Source: Agapanthus africanus (lineage: Eukaryota > Streptophyta > Magnoliopsida > Asparagales > Amaryllidaceae). From it: a stretch of DNA of 64,000 nt. The stretch lies in NCBI GenBank assembly GCA_030015575.1, contig CM057344.1, positions 189,489,044 through 189,553,043 of the forward strand, given 5' to 3'. The stretch's first letter is position 1; the number at the start of each line of letters is the position of its first letter. Under the pieces are notes generated by a model that saw nothing but the letters and a program-made list of their open reading frames with translations, did not search any database and had not been told where the DNA came from. Made by a program: the position numbers and the translations under genes. Of this stretch, positions 13,279 through 26,400 are shown in pieces.

Positions 13279-13279
13279 C

Positions 13280-15375
13280 TGTAAGTCCACGGTAGCACCC
13301 CGGCCGTCTTACAGATTCCAATATGTGGAACAAAAACTTTTACGAATGGCGCTATCGCGTACTATAACCCGGATCTGCCATTAAAGCTAAACTAACATAT
13401 TGTAAAGAGGGTAGAATTGTTATACTGAACGATCCGAGTCCTTCGGTCTTCTACCATCATCCCATGTGTTGTTGCAGCTGATCTGATCTCGCTTGATCTC
13501 CGGTCTCGTCGTCCAGGTGGCACCACGTCGACGGATCTTTAAACAGGCTCCCGCCTCTGAACCGAGACAACTCGATCGTCATGTTTGCTAAAAGAGACGA
13601 CCAAGATTGATATAGATAATGAGTAGAATACTTTGTCTCGTTACGTCCAAGGCTATGGACGAACGGTTAATAGAAGTTGCCATTTTAGGAATCGGGTAAA
13701 TGGAAATTGAACTGTGAAATTTCCATACCCAAAACTATCATAATCTTTTCTAATGAAATCAAATGAACAACCATCATCCACCTCCACAAATGTGGCCGGC
13801 CATATATAGGAGAGAAGGGAGGTGAGTGTAGGAGCAAGGAGGGTGAGTGTAAGGAAAAATATCAAGGATATTTATCAACAAAGGATGAATCACTAATAAG
13901 CATTAAATGCAAACCATGAATCATCCAACTAGTCATCATCCTTCATTAAAAGCACCATTAATGAACTAATGACTCACAAGCCTTGTCACCCTCTCTAGAA
14001 CCTTCTAGAATACTGACTCACCCAAAGGAAGAAAAGATAAATCCTTGTTTAACCGAATGTTAAATACGGCTGATAGAAAACTGGAAACTGGCAACTTCCA
14101 AAAGTGATCCTGAAACGAATTTCAGGATAACCCCGTAACAGTATAAATATACCCGCATTTGTATTACGACCGAATAAAAATGCAACTGAGACAAAGATAT
14201 TATATCTACACAGTATAATACTGGGATCCGGCTTAAACCAAAGCCTACCAGTATTATCTGCCCGAAAAATGACATGTGCGAAAACGCACGTGCATTTTCC
14301 GAACCTTGCCATAATCCCATACGGCATCTACTACGTTTCGCCCGAACTTGGAAAGCGTCTGTGGGGACTTTAATGACTCATCAATACACTGGCACTGGGT
14401 ATAACCCCTAGCACGTCAGAGGTACAAACTGTACGTAACGGTTTGCCTATGTATTGATTGGAAGGGAAGCTGACGAGCGAACTCATCTATAAACCCTACT
14501 GAGCCTGACAGTGACAATATCCGTACAGTCTGGAACATTCGTCTATGAGTATCGCATATAGGGCCTAGAGGGTCGGTAAACGTTAGACCCCCAATAGCTA
14601 CATAAGTCATGTCAGAAAGCAGCCCAGAACACCCTGAGATACTACTGGTATACCTACCAGTATATCTCGATTCCCCTGGCCAGGGATTTCGTGTAATGGC
14701 TCTCCTAAACACAGCGCGATCTCACCCCCAATACCGGGAGAGACGAATCCCCGATGATCTGCTCACTGCCTCCATGTGGCTCAGGACTGTACCTAAAATA
14801 TACCTGTTTGCACGTCTCCTTTGAGCATGGTAGGGTATAAATCAAAGCACAGTGGGAACTCACACGAGAAAAATGACGACCTCAGGTCGATGAACTAATC
14901 TGTACATATGTCACGAGGGAACTGCTATCTGACGCTAGGTATAATACCAACCAGCAAATTCCCGGCGAGTCCTGTCCGGTGTACTCATAACCTAATGAGC
15001 ACCTGTATACATCTTAGGTGATCCAACTGACACCAGTGGCTTGTGAGACCGGCCACCGCCCCTCGTCGGGGTCTCGACTGTATACACTAGTCTACTCTGG
15101 AGTATCGATACCTTGTCTCGAAACTCCGACTACTAGGGACACTTTTAAGGATATGCTTATAGACCCCAGCTCCCACTTATATGATCGCCATCATACTGCT
15201 GGTAGTCAAGCAAGAATCCTATGGGCTCTATCAACATCTGCATGATGATAAAAACAAACCAGATAGCATACTATCATCTCGAGTAAGACTGTTCTATCGG
15301 TATAGGTCCTCTCTCAATCATTGCAATCACGTACCTTTGATCCAATAATTGACTTAGAGGGCACTATATCCAACA
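13280..15375 (-). repeat. 5' LTR of Cop1
   Basis: A 2096-bp LTR with TG...CA ends, related to but clearly diverged from the Cop2 LTRs. The hairpin at 14636-14668 has arms gagata/tatctc and actggta/taccagt; the palindrome CCCTGGCCAGGG is at 14674-14685. The flank just beyond (actta, 15376-15380) would be one TSD copy; the other is outside the window. Confidence 0.9.
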
Positions 15376-16075
15376 ACTTACACCATGATAATGTAGGGAT
15401 TATTTATTTATTGTAATTCAATTATTAGTTGGAAATTTTTCACATGGCATGAAGCTTCATGAAGCTTTGAGATCCATTGACTTAGTCCACTAGTTTTGTC
15501 TTACACTAGATATTTGTTAATCCAACCATTATCTAAACTCATGGTTAAGTCTCTACATGAGTAATATTAGATATTTTCTCACCAATGGTTGCCATTCATT
15601 CTCACAACATTATCTCTCTTCATCTTCTTCTTCAAGCTCAAGAGCTCTCTAGCTTTTGAGCAAGTGAGAAATATTAGTAAGAAAATCAATTCTAAAGTGA
15701 GCAAAAATCTTACTTCATCATCCCCTACTAGATTAGCACTTTAGTATTGGGTGTTACCTTCACCAATCTCTCATTAGTGAAGTAGTAGCTTGGGTTAGTG
15801 CCTCCTCGACGTAGATCATCTTCGGCCTCGAAAACTTCAAGCAAGTTCGTTCCTTTCTTCTTGTGAAGCCATGCTAGAGTCCAGAAGATCACTATTTGGA
15901 GCGAAGGGACTACTACACAGAGCCATTGAAGTGAAGGACCGGTCTATAAAGGTTGTATTCCAAGTTCACTTAGTTGTAAAGTGGTTTATAATTGGTCTCG
16001 TATGATTCTCTAGTTAAAGATTCTAGTTTAGGGTTCTTTAAAATGACAAAAATTTGAAAATGGCATGGACGATGC
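15376..16075 (+). repeat. Copia LTR relic (3' part), plus strand
   Basis: A-T rich and pyrimidine-rich sequence whose order resembles the final third of the Cop3 LTR: a cttcatcttcttcttcaagct stretch, a segment with 'tcgacgtagatcatcttcggcctcg', then 'ctataaaggttgta' followed by a cacttagttgtaaa segment. I see no primer site after it. It looks like the downstream part of an old, otherwise lost LTR. Assignment is by resemblance only. Confidence 0.5.
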
Positions 16076-16079
16076 CTCC

Positions 16080-16284
16080 CGAAACCTTGCTGTCGTTCTT
16101 AGGAACCCTACACCTGGTATTTGTAAGAAGGTTGTAGGGAGTATTGTCAGGTTTCTCATATAGTATGTGGATGATATACTCGTAATAGGTAGTGATTTTC
16201 CTATGCTACAATTTGGTATAACTATGGATGTCACATTCATTTATTAATATGGGATTTAGATAATCTATCATTGATTCTGGTGAC
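16080..16284 (+). pseudogene. Old copia reverse-transcriptase relic, left half
   Basis: A plus-strand fossil fragment that aligns with the reverse-transcriptase active-site region of Cop3 and Cop4 (around the YVDD box and 'PMLQF'). It is broken. It is interrupted at 16284 by Cop3 and continues at 63612. The five bases gtgac at 16280-16284 are the left TSD of Cop3. Confidence 0.72.
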
Positions 16285-17833
16285 TGCTGGATATATATGT
16301 ATGCCTTAGAGGCCATTATATGTATAGTGGATGCTTGGACATGTATATATGTATATAGATGACTTTCTTGCTCGACATGATAGTATGTTATCTGGTTTAC
16401 TTTATCTTGACATGTTCATTTGATCATGCATCTTACTCATTTGGTACATGTTGATAAAGCCCATAGGATATTTGCTTAACTACTGCGACTATGATACAGA
16501 TCATACTAGTGGGACACGTGTAGTTTATAAGCATATCCTTGAACTGTTCCTAGTCGTGGGTGTATCGAGACGGGGCATCGATATTCCAGAGTAGACTAGC
16601 GTATACCATTCTTGACCCATGTGATGGGCGATGGATGATCCCATATCCATCTGGTGTGGTGACACCAAAGATTGTATGCGGGTGCTCAGTGGAGACTGGG
16701 TACACTGAACGGACTCGCCGAGAACTCCTATATGGTATTATATCTATCGTCGGATAGCAGTTCTCAGGTGACGCTGGTACAGGTTAGTCTGTGGACCCAA
16801 GATCGTCATAGAGTTTTGTGTGTTCTCCCACTGTACTTTGATCTCCACCCTACCACGGCTCTACTGAGTCATGCAAATAGGTTGAATTTAAGTCCAGTCC
16901 CGAGGCACATGGAGCAAATGAGCGATAGGAGGGGTTTCGTCTCTCCCGGTATTGGGGGTTGATGTTGTGCTATGCTCGATTGGCTATAACAGGATGTCCC
17001 TGGCCAGGGATGCTGAGATTTACTGATAAGTGTTACAAGTAGTTTCTCGATCTGTTATAAGCCATACACTGGCATGACTTATTGAGTTATTGGGGTCGAT
17101 GAAACCATCCGTGGACTCGATATACAGCATATCTGACGAAGAGACTGGACTGTACGGTATGTGTTGCCAGTTGGCTCGACGAGAGTTTTGACAGCTTCGC
17201 CGGTTTTCTTCTGATCGCTCAATACCCGGGTGGCCGTTACGTTTAGCTGACCGCTTGCGGCTTGAAGGTGTTTGATATGATCATCACCTACTGCCGGCGT
17301 ATTGACGAGTCGTAGAGTCCCACAAAGGAGTTTCTTAGCTCAGGCGAAAAGATGTGGTGTGCATATGAGATATGTGCGGGGACCCGATTAAATACAAGTA
17401 TGCGATACTGTATATTAATAGAGCATTTTTCTATTCGTCGGGTCGTATGTGATATGACCGGTTTGTTAAATCACGTGTTGATTTAACATTTGACTTTTAG
17501 CTTATTTCTTTATTAAACCCTTTTCTATTTTGTATGCATGCATGTATGCATATGTTTTACGTTGATGCACATGATGATGTGCATGCATACATACATGCAT
17601 ACATTGTATCATGGTTGATGATACACATATGGTGGCAATGCAAGACTCACATGGATGTATTTATCTATATAATTATTTTTGAATTAATGCAAATAGAAAT
17701 TAATTCATTGTTGAGATTTATTCTTCATTCTTCACTTAACCTTGCTTTAACCATGAGTTAATTTTCTATGGCTCTCAGTACTCTAAAATAAATATCTAGA
17801 TATTTACTAACCCATGGTTTGAAGTGAGAAGGA

Positions 17834-17884
<51 letters not shown>

Positions 17885-18381
17885 TTCTCATTTTGATCAT
17901 TATCACAACAAAAATAGCTCTTGAGTTGCTATCATCTTCTTCTTCATTATCTTGCTCTCTTGTCTTTTCCATAGAGTGATCTAGTAAAAAAAGAACGGGT
18001 TTTGAATAGAGAATACAAACCACATCATCATTCTACACATCTCTAGTCCATTTGTGTAGGGAGTTTGCTACACTTCTTTCAAAGATCAAGTAAAGCAAGG
18101 AGCTTTGGGTAAAGGGACTTCGGGTGGATCATCATGGACTAGAAAGACCTCTATCGATCCGTTTCAAACTCTTAAAATGCCAAGGATGCACCAAGGGAAG
18201 TCTACAAAGGTTGTAACCTCTTCACTTAGTGTTAAATTGCTTCTTGCATGTGATTCTGATTGATTGTTACCCTGAAATTCTAGTTAAGATCCTAGGTTAG
18301 TTTACTTAGCACCTAATAAAATTTAATTATGGCATGTGTTATGCTTCCAAATACTAGATGAAGTGGTGAGGAAACCCAACA
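16285..18381 (+). repeat. 5' LTR of Cop3
   Basis: A 2097-bp LTR starting tgctggatatat and ending acccaaca before the primer site. It holds the shared LTR core with CCCTGGCCAGGG at 16998-17009 and a weakened hairpin at 17015-17048. A (TA)n run is at about 17838-17882. Confidence 0.92.
17838..17882. repeat. (TA)n microsatellite in Cop3 5' LTR
   Basis: About 22 uninterrupted TA units. The matching place in the 3' LTR (63021-63112) is twice as long and is interrupted by TACA units. Confidence 0.95.
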
Positions 18382-19336
18382 GTGGTATCAGAGCCAAGGT
18401 AGAGCTTTAGTGTAGAGGACGTTAAAAACCTTGAACGAACGAAATTCGATACCCAAAACATGCTCACTGGAAATTTTTCAAAAAGTTGGATTTTTTCACA
18501 TTAAAAATACTCAGAAAATCATGCAGGGTATTGTATAGGCCCACAAGAAGAAAGAATCCCTAACTCGACTAAAAGATCGCAGAACCGCGGCCAAAATGGT
18601 CATTTTGCGGCGGCTCCGCTGCGCAGTTGGTGAGGCATGTACTGTGCCTTCTTGTGCTGGCCCGTATGTGCTAATAGCGGTCTCTGGTGAATTTTAAAAT
18701 TGCTTAAGTATAGAGCTTTCTGAGAATTCTTTGGGTGATTGATCGTTCGATCGAACGTTTTAACTGCGCCTAGTATATAAGAATGTGATACAATAATTGG
18801 AATTTACAAATTTGTTTGTTGCATCTAAATCTAACATTTCGGTCAAGGGTATAATCGGAAATCTTATTGAAATATCCGACTTATTTTGAAAAGGTGTTTT
18901 CATGGGTGAGACCTAAATGCGAGCTTTACATTGTTAGGCATGAAATCTTTAATATGTGATATCACGGGTTTGTGTTGTCTAAGGGCGGTTACGATTCAAA
19001 TTGTTGTAATTTTTCATTTCTTTTCTGCGACTGTAAGTGTAGTATGTGGTGTATCGCTGTTTTCGTTGCTATACATCAACGAAAATCGGGGTACGCATAC
19101 TTACTTACGTTGATAATATGTGATATTATATGTTGCTGAGATATGATGTGCAGGATTGTCGCGATTGAATAGCCGGGGTTTTTATGTGAGATGAGAGTCT
19201 TTATTTTCATTCATGTAAATATTAATTGTATATAATATACTTTTATTTGGGTCACTTCCGGGTTGAGGATGATGTCGCCATCATTGTATATTATTTACAT
19301 TTCCGCAATAGGATAGGCCCAAGGAGGGGAGCACAA
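18382..19336 (+). other. Cop3 leader, first part, with primer site
   Basis: The primer site tggtatcagagcc is at 18383-18395. The rest is untranslated leader with a GC-rich motif at 18578-18626 (gaaccgcggcc ... ggcggctccgc), about 195 nt past the primer site. It ends with cacaa (19332-19336), the left TSD of Cop4. Confidence 0.82.
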
Positions 19337-21419
19337 TGTTAGTGTATATGCCCTAGAGGCCATTACTGTATCATACTAGTTTGTATATTACTTAATGGAT
19401 GCTTGGGATATTCACCTTGTATATACAATCTTGCTCAAAATAGTAGTATGCTACTTGGTTTGTTTCTACTTCAATGTGTACTTGTGTTTATTTCAGTATA
19501 TCACTTATACGCATTAGTGGAGCCCTTAGGATCTTTGCTTGATTACCAGCGTTGTGATGGCAGTCACACAAGTGGGGGCTGGGTAATCTATAGGCACATC
19601 CTTATACAGGTCCCTAGTCGCAGGACTATCGAGACGGGGCATCGATACTCCGGAGTAGACTAGCGTATGCGCTTCTCATCCCAGTGTGGGAGATGGTCTG
19701 TCCCACAGCCATCAGTACGTCGTACTGGAGATAGTATACGGGTGCTCGTTGGGTTACGAGTACACTGGACAGGACTCGTAGGGAACTGACAGGTTGGTAT
19801 TATACCTATCGTCAGTTATCAGTTCCCAGGTGACATGAGTACAGCTTAGTCCGCTGACTTGACACTGGCACTTCGCCTCAAGTGTGTTCCCACTGCACTT
19901 TGATCACTACCCTACCACGGCTCAAAGGAGTCGTGCAAACAGGTGGTGGTTGGGTGCAGTCCCGAAGCACTTGGAGGCAGTGACGGTTAGACAGGATTCG
20001 TCTCTCCCGGTATTGGGGGTTGACATCGCGCTGTGTCTAGGAGAGCCATTACACGAGTAGTCTCTGGCCAGGGCAAACGAGATATACTGGTAGGTTTCCA
20101 GTGTTATCTCAGGGTGTTTTGGGCTTCGCTCCGGCACGACTTGTACCGCTATTGGGGGACTGACGTTTACCACCCCCTAGGCCCGCCATGCGATGTATCA
20201 GACGAACAGACCGGACTGTACGGAGACTGTCACATTCAGACTCAGTAGGAGTTCAGATGGGGTTTCACCTCGTCAGCCTTCTTGTCGACATCTACCTGGG
20301 GATCGTTATGCACAGCTAGTGCCGCTTGCGGTCTGTGGTTAAACCCACTGCCAGCGTAGTGTCGAGTCTTTAGAGTCCCACACAGAGGGTATTCGCCTCT
20401 GGGCAAAACAGAGTAGAGGTCGCATGGTTTTGCGACAGGGTTCGTTCTCATCCGCGCACTTGTGCACGTTTGGAGTCCGGACGGATTATACTGGCAGGCT
20501 CTGGTTTGAGCCAGATACTGGTATATGTTTTGGGGTTGCTTTTATATCTTGGTATTCTTGTTTTTCGGAACGAGAATGCAGGTGTGTATGCACAGTTGCT
20601 TGAGGAGGAGAATGAGGTTTTTCATTAGGGTTTCGGAACGGGTGCGTATGCACAGTTGACAGTCTTTATTTTCCAAACCCTAATGGATTTATTTATTATC
20701 TATTAATAATAATAATTAAATGAGAATTATGTTATGGTTGTTCTTTGTTGACTTGTTGACCTTGGTTGACTTGTTGACCATTGACCACTTTCATGCCTTC
20801 AAAAGTCTTCCTTGATTTATGCTTACATTTTTAAATGAAGCATGGTTGTGGTCATTCCAAACACTACCATCAACTATTCTCATTTTCAATTATTATCATT
20901 TAGATAATATTATTCTTTTGCATTATGGTTGCAAGAAGAGAAAATAATAGCTCATTCTATCATTCTCATTCTCTCTCCTCTCTTCATCTTCTTCTTCCTC
21001 TAGCTAAAGAGAAACCTTCTCATGTGTTGAGAATCCTTCTCTTTAAAACAAAAGCAACCCTTAGACACTCTCTCTACTCACTCTAGTATCAAGGGTTTAG
21101 CAAGCCGGCGATTCTAGTTCACTCCAAGTTCGAGAAAGAGCCCAAAGGTCGAGCCTTCGAGGTGGATCCATCTTCGACGGAAGAAGGCGACAAGAGAAGA
21201 GAACCATCAACCTCCACAAAGTTTGAAGAAGAAGGAGTTCAAGTTTAGGTATAACCATCTCTATCCGAGTAGCTAAATCTCTTTAGCTTAGTTTGCTAGT
21301 TTTAGTTTAGGTAACGATCCCGACCAAGTCTAGTCCATGTTGCCTCTTGTACTAAAAATTTGATTTTTATACCGTTTCCGCCTCCCCGTAAGAACCGGGG
21401 GTCGCAACATGGACTAACA
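19337..21419 (+). repeat. 5' LTR of Cop4
   Basis: Starts tgttagtgtat and ends actaaca. The shared core includes the palindrome actccggagt near 19649, ctctggccaggg at 20062-20073 and the hairpin 20079-20110 with arms gagata/tatctc and actgg/ccagt. A pyrimidine-rich ctctctcctctcttcatc tract near 20970-21000 resembles plant 5' untranslated sequence, but I could not fix a TATA box or the R boundary. Confidence 0.96.
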
Positions 21420-21420
21420 G

Positions 21421-21433
21421 TGGTATCAGAGCC
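21421..21433 (+). other. Primer-binding site of Cop4
   Basis: tggtatcagagcc, one base after the LTR, complementary to the initiator-Met tRNA 3' end. Confidence 0.95.
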
Positions 21434-23442
21434 TAACTAAACTTAAACTAGCTTGGTAGTGAAGTGTAACGAAGTTCGGAAACAAAAAATCACAAAACCG
21501 GAGAAATCACAAAACCTGAGTTTCTGTTGAAAATTTTTTGGCTCAAAATGAAAAACTTTATACATGTAAATTCGGCTCAGGCTTTTGTGTGAACACCCAA
21601 GAAAAACGATACAGTAACTCGTCCAAACCGCCGCACATCCGCCGCATAAACTATGTATTTGCCGCGGAACCGCCGCGTTTTGTCGTGTTCTCTGCATCGT
21701 TTTTCGTGCAGTGTGTTTCTGTGTTGGTTTTAGGATTTTTAAAATATATTATATGTGCCCAGATTTTGCAGAAAAGAAATTTCCTTTTGAGGTCCTATAA
21801 TTCCGTATTTTTTTCCGAACTTCACTACACTTTGACTATGATGGTTATATCTGTGATGTTTGCTTGTATTGAACGTCGGCTAATCGCTATAAGACGATTA
21901 GTCGGGGTTATACAAGATCTGTAATGTGCTGGAATGTGTATATAAATATGTTGGATTGTCGCGGGTGAATAGCCGGGGTTGTGAGACGAGAGTTTTCTTT
22001 TCTTGCAATTCATTGTAAATGTAAATTGATGTAATTATATTATTTGTTTGGCCGCACAACCGGGTCGGGGTTGTAGCCGTCATTGTATAATTCTTTTTAC
22101 TGTTTTTGCTCCTAGGATAGACCCATGGAGGGGTGCACAAACTACCGAGGACTTGGCGGGTAGTTTGCCGCACCCGTAGGGGTCTTGGGTGGGGATTTGG
22201 CTATTCACCGCGACCGTGTTATCTGTTTTTTGTTACAGGCTCGTACAAATTACAGATTGCTAGTATATCCAATGTATTTATCTGTGATCTGAAATGTCTA
22301 TCATTGCTTTCTATTTAGGCGTTGCTTATGTTTTACAGACGCGCTAGCCCAGCCCCCGCTCTGTCGTTAGTTAAGTAACCTAACGGGTAATGACGGGGCC
22401 CCGTGGCGAATGCGAATGGCATAAGCGTACGTCATATTTTGGTTGTTTTCTGCAATGGTAGGATTAAATGATGGGACGCATTAAAAGTACTAATGCAAGA
22501 ATATCACGCATTAAAAGAACTAATGCAAGATAATAAACCAAGTTTAAGTCGATGGAACACTTTCGAAAAACCACTCGGTTCTTTTCAAAACTAACTTTTA
22601 AATGCGGAGATTGAGCCACTCCTTCTAAAAGCTATCTCGTTCCATCGATTAAATCAAGTTCACTACGTTCACGGTTTCGCCAAAACCATTCGTAGCCCTC
22701 CGTCGTTTCGTATGAATATTCAATAGTATTCAAGCTGTGTTTGTTGACCTTCGTCAAGGCATAGTGATTGGTAGCTATTGGGTGTTCATATGTAGCATAG
22801 ATAGATGCGTTGGTTTGGGACACTCGCATTACCTTGTTGACCTTCGTCAAGGGTATATACGGGTGGATTCAAATTAACCTGGATAATGACGGGCAGAACT
22901 TGACATGTGACTTATGATTTGTTGACCTTCGTCAAGGTCATAAGAGCATGGGGCAAAAATCCACATCGGGAGTTTCATAAGTACTGAAACTTGCTAGATT
23001 TGCATACCATTTGGAGTGTGGTGATTCTGGTAGGATTCCTTCAGTTTCGTCACGCGATGATATTTGGATCCCGATCCTACTGTGAGTATATGCTACTCCT
23101 CGGGAAATTTCTCACTTAACGATCAATGCTATAAACCTAGTAGGTGCCTAGAAAGGTGTTAGCGGGGTTACGCCCCCAGGGAAAAGAGGTTCTTTAATTA
23201 AGGAACTTCGCGAAAGCGTTGGAAAACCTCCCTCGAAGTACCGACACTGGCCTGGCTGAACGGTTAAGCAAGTATTGTACGGTGGGATTGATCCTGACTA
23301 ATTCTTCCTTTATGGTTTGAGGAGGGATTCGAGAAACAGTGGGAGCCATCCTGTTTAGACAAACTAAAAACCACTCTAAACTTGCAAGAGCATCATGCTG
23401 AGTGTTTCTTCTTCTCTCTCCTAATTGCAGCGACCAATCAAC
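21434..23442 (+). other. Untranslated leader of Cop4
   Basis: A 2.0-kb leader without a convincing frame. It contains the GC-rich motifs ccgccgcacatccgccgc (21628-21645) and gccgcggaaccgccgcg (21661-21677), the conserved block 22321-22430 and the three stem-loops 22745-22935. It ends in the gag-proximal segment that is alignable in all five copia elements. Confidence 0.8.
22745..22935 (+). promoter_or_regulatory. Triple leader stem-loops of Cop4
   Basis: Perfect copies of UUGAC-CUUC-GUCAA at 22745-22758, 22837-22850 and 22922-22935, spaced 92 and 85 nt. Each can fold as five Watson-Crick pairs with a 4-nt loop. As DNA each also has two facing TTGAC W-box cores. Confidence 0.55.
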
Positions 23443-26400
23443 ATGACTGGACTTAAGTTACTCCTAGATAAAAACAAGCTGACAGGGCCAAACTACAAAG
23501 ATTGGCTCAGGAATGTCAAGATAGCAATCACTTATGACAAGCTGGGGTATCTTCTTACCACCAAAGCTCCCCCTGTCCCTGGTCCAACTTCCAGTATCGC
23601 GGATAAGGAAATCCGCAAGACTTGGGAGATTGATAGCGCGAAGGCCAAGTGCCTCCTGCTTGCCTCGATGGACAACGAACATCAGAGGAGGCATGAGAAT
23701 ATGGACATGGAGTCCATATTGCTCCATACAAAAGAACTGTATGGAGAGCAATCACGTATCGCAAGATACGAAGCGTCGAAAAAGTTGTTTTCGACAAAGA
23801 TGGCCGTCGGATCATCAGTAGCCGAGCACGTGCTAAAGATGATCGGCTACATTGAGGAGCTCGCTGACCTAGGGATCACATTGGAGAGTGAACTATATAC
23901 GGATATAGTTCTCCAGTCCCTTCCTTCCACTTACGCCCAGTTTATACTGAACTTCAACCTACAAGAAAAAGAGGTTGAACTATCAGAGCTCCTCAACATG
24001 CTGAGGAGCGCAGAGGGCACCCTACAGAAAAGTAGGGATACATCCACTTTGTTTGTAGGAGGATCATCTTCTTCTAGGTCCAAGGCGAAAGCCAAGGGAA
24101 AGAAGAAGAAGGCCCCCGCCAAACCAAGGGGCGGTGTTAGTAAAGTGGATACGAAGGGAAAAGGTAAAGCAACAAAGATAGCGGGGAAGCTTGTGGATAA
24201 GGAAGAATGCTTCTTTTGTCATAAGAAAGGACACTGGAAGAATGATTGCAGGGCCTGGAAGGCCAGAACACAGGAATTGAAGCAGGTTGCAGCTTCAGCT
24301 TCAGGTGTGTATGTTATTGAAAACTGTCTTTCAATAAACTCTACTTCCTGGGTATTGGATACCGGATCAGGATCTCATATCTGTAATTCTTTGCAGGCGT
24401 TGAGAAACCGTAGGGATTTGAAGGCAGGTGACATGACCCTCAGAGTTGCGAACGGAGCTAGCATGGATGCTAAAGCCGTGGGGGACTATCACCTGGGAAT
24501 GTCAGATGGACATGTTTTGGTTTTGCGTAATTGCTTTTTTGTACCCAACGCAACTTGTAATATCATTTCTGTATCTTTAGTTTCTAAAGAAGGTTATGAA
24601 TTTGCGTTTGTAAGTAATGTTGTAAACATTCACCTTAATCAAGTATTGATTGGGTCAGGTACTCTGAGTAATGGTATATACGTGTTAAACCAACCACAGA
24701 TTTTCAACGTCCAGAATACACACAAAAGAAAGTCTCCAGAAATGAATCAGACTTTCTTATGGCATTGTAGATTGGGTCACATCAATGAGAGAAGGTTGAC
24801 TAAGTTACATACAGAAGGGTATTTGAATGCGTTCGAATATCAGTCGTATGCCACTTGTCAATCCTGTCTCAAAGGAAAGATGACAAAGACTCCGTTTACT
24901 GGACATGGAGTAAGAGCGAGCGAGCTCTTAGGACTCGTACACAGTGACGTGTGCGGTCCAATGTCTACACATGCCCGAAGCGGACATTCTTACTTCATTA
25001 CTTTTACGGATGACTTCTCAAGGTACGGTTATGTCTTCTTAATGAAACATAAGTCCGAGGCCTTTGGAAAATTCCAGGAGTATAAGAATGAAGTGGAGAA
25101 ACAGACCGGCAAAAGTATTAAGATTCTAAGATCGGATCGAGGTGGAGAATACTTAAGTGCCGAATTCCTGAATTACTTAAAAGAGAATGGTATTCTCTCT
25201 CAGCTTACTCCCCCATACACTCCGCAACATAACGGCGTATCGGAGAGACGGAACCGAACCCTATTAGATATGGTTCGGTCCATGATGAGTAACGCTGAGT
25301 TACCGCGATCATTCTGGGGATATGCACTAGAAGCAGCTGCGTATCTCTTGAACAAGGCTCCCACCAAGACTGTGCCTACCACCCCATATGAGATGTGGAC
25401 TGGGAAGAAACCCTGTCTTAAGTATCTTAAGGTATGGGGATGTCCAGCTTTTGTAAAAAAGCAGCATGCGGACAAACTTGAGGCACGTTCAGTACAGTGT
25501 AAGTTTGTGGGATACCCAAGGAACTCCAGGGGGTATCTTTTCTATTCCGCTGAGGAGCAAAAGGTCTTTGTTTCTCAGCATGCCCGCTTCTTGGAAACTG
25601 AGTTTTTAGAAACCCAGATAAGTGGGAACACAATAGAACTGGAAGAGGTTCCAGAACCACAGACTGTTACTGAAAGCTTAGTGGAACCAGAGGGTTCAAC
25701 AGAACAGGACATTCCTATGCCGCTCCGCAGGAGTAGTAGGCAGTCTCATCCGCCCGAGAGATACTACGGTTTTCTCATAGACGGGGATCGAGAGGATTGC
25801 ATCATAGATTATGATGAGCCTACTAGCTTCCAGCAGGCCGTTCAGAGCGTTGACTCAGTGAAATGGCTGGATGCAATGCGGACCGAAATGGAGTCCATGT
25901 ACACCAACAAAGTATGGACGTTGGACATTGCTCCAGACGGGGTAAAACCCGTAGGATGCAAGTGGATCTTCAAAAGGAAGATTGGTGTAGATGGACAGGT
26001 TGAGACCTATAAAGCTAGGCTGGTAGCAAAGGGTTTTCGTCAAAGACCTGGCTTGGACTACGACGAAACCTTTTCTCCAGTAGCCATGCTGAAATCCATT
26101 CGGATCCTTCTTGCCATTGCTGCCTTCCACGATTATGAGATCTGGCAAATGGACGTAAAGACAGCTTTTCTAAATGGAAATTTAGAGGAGTGTGTCTATA
26201 TGGACCAGCCAGAGGGTTTCATTCAGAGTGGGAGCAGCGGAAAGGTGTGCAAGTTGCTTAAGTCCATCTATGGACTAAAGCAGGCATCGCGGAGTTGGAA
26301 CATCTGCTTTGATGAGACAGTCAAAGAATTTGGCTTTATCAAAAATCCAGATGAACCATGCATCTATAGTAGATTTGTAGCGAGAACTGTAGTATTCCTC

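Larger units (their letters stand above)
11685..13279 (-). other. Cop1 leader, primer-proximal half
   Basis: Continues Cop1 after Cop2. It starts with the second TSD copy and the ccaactgaatacc segment that directly follows gcaggatatt in the uninterrupted Cop2 leader, which confirms the join. It contains one unit of the 137-bp repeat, the conserved block 12001-12096 and a strong GC-rich inverted repeat at 13018-13072. No coding is seen. Confidence 0.75.
1..15375 (-). mobile_element. Cop1: partial Ty1/copia-type LTR retrotransposon, outer left element
   Basis: This minus-strand element enters from the left edge and ends with its 5' LTR at 13280-15375. Its body is 1-1638 plus 11685-13279; the interval between is the related element Cop2. 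The family call rests on an initiator-Met primer site next to the LTR and on a leader that aligns with the other copia leaders here. No gag or pol coding is recognisable in the visible part; a 410-bp tandem repeat lies where gag would start. The 3' LTR is outside the window, so neither age nor TSD can be read. It is older than Cop2, which is inserted in it. Confidence 0.85.

Noticed and set aside
19403-19663. 86-residue frame in the Cop4 LTRs (also 27474-27734) with a similar 'DYQRCDGSHTSG' stretch readable in the Cop5 LTRs
   Set aside because: The DNA of this LTR core is conserved anyway, and the Cop1, Cop2 and Cop3 copies do not keep a comparable frame from a start codon, so a protein is not supported.
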